64,000 nt of DNA, taken from the NCBI GenBank assembly GCA_965221835.1, contig OZ244916.1, positions 744,001 through 808,000 on the forward strand, read 5' to 3'. A program made the translations under genes and the position numbers. Shown here in pieces: positions 59,713-64,000 of this stretch. Every line of letters begins with the position of its first letter. Position 1 is the stretch's first letter. Source of the DNA: Persebacter sp965221835 (GTDB lineage Bacteria > Pseudomonadota > Gammaproteobacteria > Tethybacterales > Persebacteraceae). The notes under the pieces are model-generated. The model was given only the letters and a program-made list of their open reading frames with translations, did not search any database and was not told the DNA's origin.

Positions 59713-60948
59713 ATGCTGGTTTGCAAATATGGCGGCACTTCGGTCGGCTCCACAACGCTAATTCGCCGCGTTGCGGAAAATGTACGGAAAATGACCGAAA
59801 GCGGCGAAGAAGTAATTGTTGTCGTTTCCGCCATGGGCGCGGAAACCGACCGCCTCGCGGCGTTGTGCGATGAATTTGCCGATGCGCCGCCCCGCGAACG
59901 CGACCGCGTATTGGGCGCGGGCGAAGAAATTTCCGCCGGACTCACTGCGATGGCATTGCGCGCAAATGGCGTTGCGGCGCGCAGTTTTACCGGCGCACAA
60001 GCGGGAATTCGCACGGACGATTCGCACGGCAAAGCGCGCATCGTGGATATTGACACCGCCGCCCTTCGCGCTTCTTTGCGGCGCGGCGAAACGCCGGTAA
60101 TAACCGGATTTCAGGGATGCACCGCCGACGGCGATATTTCCACACTCGGACGAGGCGGCTCCGATACTACGGCGGTCGCCATTGCGGCGGCAATGTCCGC
60201 GGACGAATGCCGCATTTATACCGATGTGCGCGGAATTTATACGACCGACCCGCGAATATGCCCCGCCGCGCGTCTGCTGTCCGAAATTACTTTTGAAGAA
60301 ATTCTGGAAATGGCATCGCTCGGCTCCAAAGTTCTGCAAATTCGCGCGGTGGAATTCGCCGGAAAATATCGCGTCCCGCTGCGCGTACTGCCGGCGATGG
60401 ATGCATCCGCACCCGGCACTCTGATACACTACAAGGAAACCGAAATGGAACAACCCGTCGTCACCGGAGTCGCGTTCAATCGCGATGAAGCAAAAATTAC
60501 TTTTGTCGGCGCACCCGACCGCCCCGGCATTGCCGGTCAAATTCTCGGCGCCGTTTCGTCCGCAAATATCAATGTGGACATGATCGTCCAAAATACCGGC
60601 AGCGACGGACGCACCGATTTTTCGTTCACCGTACACCGGGACGAATACGAACCGGCGATGTCCGTTGCGCGCGCCGTTGCCGCCGATGTCGGTGCGCGCG
60701 ATGTCGCCGGCGATTCCGGCATCGGCAAAATTTCGGTTGTCGGCATCGGAATGAAATCGCACGCCGGAGTCGCCGCCGCCATGTTCGGGGCACTCGCGCG
60801 CGAAAATATCAATATAGAAATGATTTCCACTTCTGAAATTAAAATTTCGGTCATTATCGCCAAAGAAAATCTGGAACGCGCGGTTTGCACTCTGCACGAT
60901 GTTTTTAATTTAAATCGCGACCCGGTCGACGAACAAAATGCCGAATAA
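59713..60948 (+). CDS. lysC: Aspartate kinase
   Basis: First step of the Asp-family amino-acid pathway (Lys, Thr, Met, DAP). 411 residues from the ATG at 59713, the monofunctional type. VCKYGGTSVGS at the N-terminus, GRGGSDTTAVAIAAAM, YTDVRGIYTTDPR, and two C-terminal ACT domains (ITFVGAPDRPGIAGQILGAV; KISVVGIGMKSHAGVAAAMF in parts) for feedback control. The frame extends 10 codons upstream but the conserved start is here. Confidence 0.95.
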   Translation: MLVCKYGGTSVGSTTLIRRVAENVRKMTESGEEVIVVVSAMGAETDRLAALCDEFADAPPRERDRVLGAGEEISAGLTAMALRANGVAARSFTGAQAGIRTDDSHGKARIVDIDTAALRASLRRGETPVITGFQGCTADGDISTLGRGGSDTTAVAIAAAMSADECRIYTDVRGIYTTDPRICPAARLLSEITFEEILEMASLGSKVLQIRAVEFAGKYRVPLRVLPAMDASAPGTLIHYKETEMEQPVVTGVAFNRDEAKITFVGAPDRPGIAGQILGAVSSANINVDMIVQNTGSDGRTDFSFTVHRDEYEPAMSVARAVAADVGARDVAGDSGIGKISVVGIGMKSHAGVAAAMFGALARENINIEMISTSEIKISVIIAKENLERAVCTLHDVFNLNRDPVDEQNAE

Positions 60949-60962
60949 AACCGCGCCGATGA

Positions 60963-60968
60963 TAAAAT
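60963..60968 (+). promoter_or_regulatory. Possible -10 hexamer for tRNA-Ser/maf
   Basis: TAAAAT 11 bp before the tRNA. Could alternatively be read through from lysC, which ends 15 bp upstream. Confidence 0.35.
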
Positions 60969-60979
60969 GACGATTTCCC

Positions 60980-61069
60980 GGAGAGATGGCCGAGCGGCTG
61001 AAGGCGCTCCCCTGCTAAGGGAGTATGGGGATACAACCCCCATCGAGGGTTCGAATCCCTCTCTCTCCG
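60980..61069 (+). tRNA. tRNA-Ser (anticodon GCT)
   Basis: Acceptor GGAGAGA pairs with TCTCTCC; D-arm with TGGCCGAGCGGCTGAAGGC; anticodon loop CTGCTAA with GCT at 61014-61016; long class II variable arm; T-arm GGGTTCGAATCCC. About 90 bases with discriminator G. CCA is not encoded. Confidence 0.96.
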
Positions 61070-61073
61070 CCCG

Positions 61074-61658
61074 ATGACCGTCCCCGAAATCGTTCTCGCT
61101 TCCACTTCGCCGCACCGCCGCAAACTTCTCGCGCGTCTGCTGGACGATTTTCAAATCGCTTCGCCGCAAACGGACGAAACCGAAGTTATCGGCGAATCGC
61201 CTGATGCCCGCGCATTGCGCCTCGCCGAAGAAAAAGCCCGCGACCGCGCCGCCGATTATCCGCGCGCATTAGTTATCGGCGGCGACCAAACCGTCTCCGG
61301 CGACGGGCGCATTTTTGACAAACCCGGCAATGCCGAAAATGCGGCGCGACAACTGCGGCAAATGAGCGGAAAATGCGTACAACTATTTACCGCTGTCGCT
61401 GTTTTTGATGCGCGCAAAAACACAATGCAAAGCCGCCTGATTTCGCATCGCGTCCAACTCCGCCGCTTGTCTGACGGTGAAATCCGCCGCTATATTGAAA
61501 AAGAAAACGCGTTAAATTGTGCGGGCGGTGTGCAAATTGAAGGACTCGGAATCGCCCTTTTGGAATCTGTTTCCGGCGGCGATCCGTCCGCGGTTGTGGG
61601 AATGCCGTTGGCGGCGTTGGCGGCGATGTTGCGCGCGGGCGGTGTGCAAATTCCGTAA
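61074..61658 (+). CDS. maf: Maf-family nucleotide pyrophosphatase
   Basis: 194 residues. EIVLASTSPHRRKLLARL at the start, TDETEVIGESP, IGGDQTVSGDGRIFDKPG and the C-terminal AGGVQIEG...SVSGGDPSAVVGMP are Maf landmarks. Hydrolyses non-canonical or modified nucleoside triphosphates in studied members. The ATG lies only four bases after the tRNA, so its mRNA 5' end is probably set by tRNA 3' processing, giving a nearly leaderless message. Confidence 0.92.
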   Translation: MTVPEIVLASTSPHRRKLLARLLDDFQIASPQTDETEVIGESPDARALRLAEEKARDRAADYPRALVIGGDQTVSGDGRIFDKPGNAENAARQLRQMSGKCVQLFTAVAVFDARKNTMQSRLISHRVQLRRLSDGEIRRYIEKENALNCAGGVQIEGLGIALLESVSGGDPSAVVGMPLAALAAMLRAGGVQIP

Positions 61659-61664
61659 AAAAAC

Positions 61665-62222
61665 TTATTCGCCGAAACGCACGATATCTGGGATATGGCG
61701 GGCGAAATCAACAAACGAATGATCGCCGCCGTTTTCTATGACGACATTTGCGCCGCTATAAAACTTTTCCGCCTCGCGATAATCCAGCACTTCATCGCCG
61801 GTTTGGGCGAGCAAAAAATATTTGTCGGGCGCGGCGATTTGTGCGATTTCCAGCGCGCGCATTTCTTCCAAATGGTCGCCGCTAAAAACATAACTTTCGC
61901 CGGAATGATAGTTTTTTTGCGTTTTTCCGACTTGCGCCGCGAGTTTGTCGGCGAGTGTCAGGGCGGGATTTATCAATACCGCGCGCACGCCGTCAAAATT
62001 TTCGCACGCCCAAGTCGCATAATAGCCGCCCATAGAACTGCCGACCAAAAGATGCGGCGATTCCGCGCGCAACAATTCGGTAATTTGCGCCGCCGCCCTC
62101 GCCGGACGATGATGCAGTTGCGGGACAACGCACGGAATGCCTTCGGTCGCGCAATAATCGGCAAGCGCCACCGCTTTGGACGATAGCGGGGAACTGTTAA
62201 ATCCGTGCAGATAAATAATCAT
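61665..62222 (-). CDS. YqiA-type esterase
   Basis: 185 residues of the UPF0227/YqiA alpha/beta-hydrolase group. IIYLHGFNSSPLSSKA opening, nucleophile Ser in LVGSSMGGYYAT, Asp in LLAQTGDEVLDY and His in ENGGDHSF. Hydrolyses short-chain esters in E. coli YqiA. It starts 12 bp after alr ends, same orientation. Confidence 0.9.
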   Translation of the reverse strand: MIIYLHGFNSSPLSSKAVALADYCATEGIPCVVPQLHHRPARAAAQITELLRAESPHLLVGSSMGGYYATWACENFDGVRAVLINPALTLADKLAAQVGKTQKNYHSGESYVFSGDHLEEMRALEIAQIAAPDKYFLLAQTGDEVLDYREAEKFYSGANVVIENGGDHSFVDFARHIPDIVRFGE

Positions 62223-62234
62223 CGCGCCGCAAGT

Positions 62235-63314
62235 TTATCGTACCCCGCATCGCGCGCGTTTTTTGGCAACGCAATCGCGTCCGGCGGCGGTCAACAACTC
62301 GTACGAAATGCGTCCGGCGGCAATCGCCGCATCGTCTACGGAAGGCGAATCGCCCCATAAAACGACTTCCGCACCGACCGCCGCATCCGGACATTCGCTA
62401 ATATCCAGCGCGGTCAATTCCATAGAAACCCGTCCGACAACGGGCGCGCGAATGCCGCCGACAATCGCCCAAAGATTCCGCGCGCGCGGATAACCGTCGC
62501 CATAACCGACCGCCGCAATGCCGATGCGGGAATCGCGCGGGGCGCGCCAAATGCCGCCGTAACCGACACTTTCGCCGGCGCGCACCATGCGCGTTTGCAC
62601 CAAAAGCGTTTTCAGAATCATCACCGCGCGCAAACCGAGTTCGTCGCGACATATCCGTTCCGGTGCGGGCGATGCGCCATACAACGCGATTCCGATTCGC
62701 GCCCAATCGTCGCCGATGTCGCCATGCAACAACGAAGCGGCGGAGTTGCCGAACGATACAAAATCGGCTTTTTGTCGCAACGGCGACAGTCGCGCCGATA
62801 CTGCGGCGATTCCGTTTTCTTCATCGGCGCGGGCGAAATGCGTCATCAACGCCACTTGCGCCACCGCCGGCGAACGCGCCAACGCATCCATCGCCGCCGC
62901 CGCATCCGAAAACGAAAAACCGAGACGATTCATATCGCCGTTGACTTTTACAAAAACGCAAAGATTCGCGCCCGCCGGGGCGGCAAGAACGCGGCGCAAC
63001 TGCAAATCATCGCGCACCGCCGTCCATAAATTTAACGAAATCGCCGCCGCCGCATCGTCGTCGTCAAATGTGCCGTTCATCATCAATATCGGATTTTTAA
63101 CACCCGCTGCGCGCAATGCGGCGGCGTCCGCCATTTCCACCACGCCGAAACCGTCCGCCAAATCGCGCAATGCGGCGGCGACATTGCAAAGCCCGTGTCC
63201 GTAGGCGCGCGATTTGACGACTGCAAAAATATTTCGCGCATGAACGCGGCGGCGAACGGCGCGCCAATTGTCGCGCAACGCCGCGCCGTCAAATACGCGC
63301 GCGAGCGGTCGCAT
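62235..63314 (-). CDS. alr: Alanine racemase
   Basis: PLP enzyme making D-Ala for peptidoglycan; 359 residues from the ATG at 63314. Pyridoxal Lys34 in AVVKSRAYGHG, catalytic Tyr region GESVGYGGIW, DGYPRA and VGRVSMELTALDISECP. A longer start at 63365 would overlap ribD by 77 bp; the chosen ATG matches the family N-terminus and overlaps ribD by 26 bp. Confidence 0.94.
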   Translation of the reverse strand: MRPLARVFDGAALRDNWRAVRRRVHARNIFAVVKSRAYGHGLCNVAAALRDLADGFGVVEMADAAALRAAGVKNPILMMNGTFDDDDAAAAISLNLWTAVRDDLQLRRVLAAPAGANLCVFVKVNGDMNRLGFSFSDAAAAMDALARSPAVAQVALMTHFARADEENGIAAVSARLSPLRQKADFVSFGNSAASLLHGDIGDDWARIGIALYGASPAPERICRDELGLRAVMILKTLLVQTRMVRAGESVGYGGIWRAPRDSRIGIAAVGYGDGYPRARNLWAIVGGIRAPVVGRVSMELTALDISECPDAAVGAEVVLWGDSPSVDDAAIAAGRISYELLTAAGRDCVAKKRARCGVR

Positions 63315-64000
63315 CGTAAATCCCGGCGCGGGCGGCGGGCGATTCAAAAACAATTTTAATATCATCGCCGAAACGGGCGTGTTGTTTTATGCGAAACGCC
63401 GCCGCCGTTGCGGGCGAATCGGGCGGCGGCGCGTCAATCATCGCCATTCCGCCGCCGAACAATTTCGGCGACTGATACAAAACAATTTCGTCCGCCAGCC
63501 CTGCGGCGACAAACGCCCCGCACAACCGCCGCCCCGCTTCCGTCATCGCTTCATTGACTTCGCGCGCGGCAAGTTCGGCAAGCAACGCCGCCAAATCCAC
63601 CCGCCCGCCGCCATCCGGCAAAACCAAAACTTCGGCATTGCCGGAAAAAGTTTTGTCGCGCGCAGCGGTCGCGATAATCGCCCCGCCGCCGACAAACAAT
63701 TGCAAATCAGAAGGCGCGCGCAACTCGCGGTCTATCAAAACCCGCACCGGCGCGCGCGGTGAAGAAATACCGCGCACGGTCAGACGCGGATTGTCGACCA
63801 GCGCGGTGCCGATTCCGGTAATCAGCGCGCATGAACGGGCGCGCAAACGGTGCGCATCCAGCCGCGATTCTTCGCCGCTAATCCATTTACTCAAACCGGA
63901 TGACAGCGCGGTTTTGCCGTCCAAAGTCGCGGCGATTTTCAAACGCAGCCACGGACGTTTGCGCGTCATGCGCGAGAAAAAACCGATATTCAAATCCAAC
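63289..64000 (-). CDS. ribD: RibD, riboflavin biosynthesis reductase domain, 5' partial
   Basis: The visible 236 residues are the C-terminal reductase half of the bifunctional deaminase/reductase. GFFSRMTRKRPWLRLKIAAT, LDGKTALSSGLSKWISGEES, RARSCALITGIGTALVDNP and VNEAMTEAGRRLCGAF; then YQSPKLFGGG. The frame is open at the right edge (first visible codon TTG is internal), so the zinc deaminase half lies outside. Its end overlaps alr. Confidence 0.9.
   Translation of the reverse strand, partial: LDLNIGFFSRMTRKRPWLRLKIAATLDGKTALSSGLSKWISGEESRLDAHRLRARSCALITGIGTALVDNPRLTVRGISSPRAPVRVLIDRELRAPSDLQLFVGGGAIIATAARDKTFSGNAEVLVLPDGGGRVDLAALLAELAAREVNEAMTEAGRRLCGAFVAAGLADEIVLYQSPKLFGGGMAMIDAPPPDSPATAAAFRIKQHARFGDDIKIVFESPAARAGIYDATARARI

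Overview
The window reads as one chromosome segment of a Gram-negative proteobacterium, most likely beta/gamma. The pointers are fis-purH, hslV-hslU, der-hflX-hflK-hflC, a YhdP-family AsmA-like protein, YqiA, a Do-type protease, a SURF1/DUF2909 pair and a lipidated autotransporter-like subtilase. No species can be named from sequence alone. Base composition is moderately GC-rich by eye, coding is dense, and 1, 4 or 7-8 bp start/stop overlaps (ATGA, GTGA, TAATG) are very common. Several gene starts below were chosen because they create such an overlap or sit behind a clear Shine-Dalgarno (SD) sequence.

Layout. 0-9.4 kb: partial DMT transporter; htrA-fis-purH; a betaine-homocysteine methyltransferase-like gene coupled to two tiny membrane proteins and hslV-hslU; a zinc-ribbon protein; an orphan DNA methyltransferase. 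9.4-17.4 kb: adk with a PPi-type phosphofructokinase, then a peptide-type ABC transporter whose two ATPases are fused. 17.6-26.3 kb: a seven-gene catabolic operon (amidohydrolase, TRAP transporter, glutamine-synthetase-like ligase, aldehyde and alcohol dehydrogenases) with a divergent RpiR regulator, fitting gamma-glutamylation of an imported amine or amino alcohol. 26.3-38.5 kb: NalP-like protease, Spy-like protein, catalase, der-hflX-hflK-hflC, and a small cytochrome-oxidase-assembly group. 38.6-46.7 kb: a defence island with a full type III-like methyltransferase/helicase pair plus a second, truncated system carrying an AAA ATPase and a DUF4276 protein, bounded by a 341-bp direct repeat. 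46.8-64 kb: hydrolase, manB, YhdP-like, manC, purE-purC, acyl-activating enzyme, VOC protein, aspartate kinase, tRNA-Ser, maf, yqiA, alr and partial ribD.

Two window-wide features stand out. First, many junctions between genes contain tandem repeats built from the end of the upstream gene and sometimes the start of the downstream gene (purH, the ABC ATPase, SURF1, manC, the acyl-activating enzyme). One has produced an in-frame 43-residue chimera. Second, at least five genes carry a -10-like hexamer exactly six bases before the start codon with no SD sequence, which predicts leaderless mRNAs.

All product names rest on recognised motifs and context; nothing was searched or computed beyond reading the sequence.
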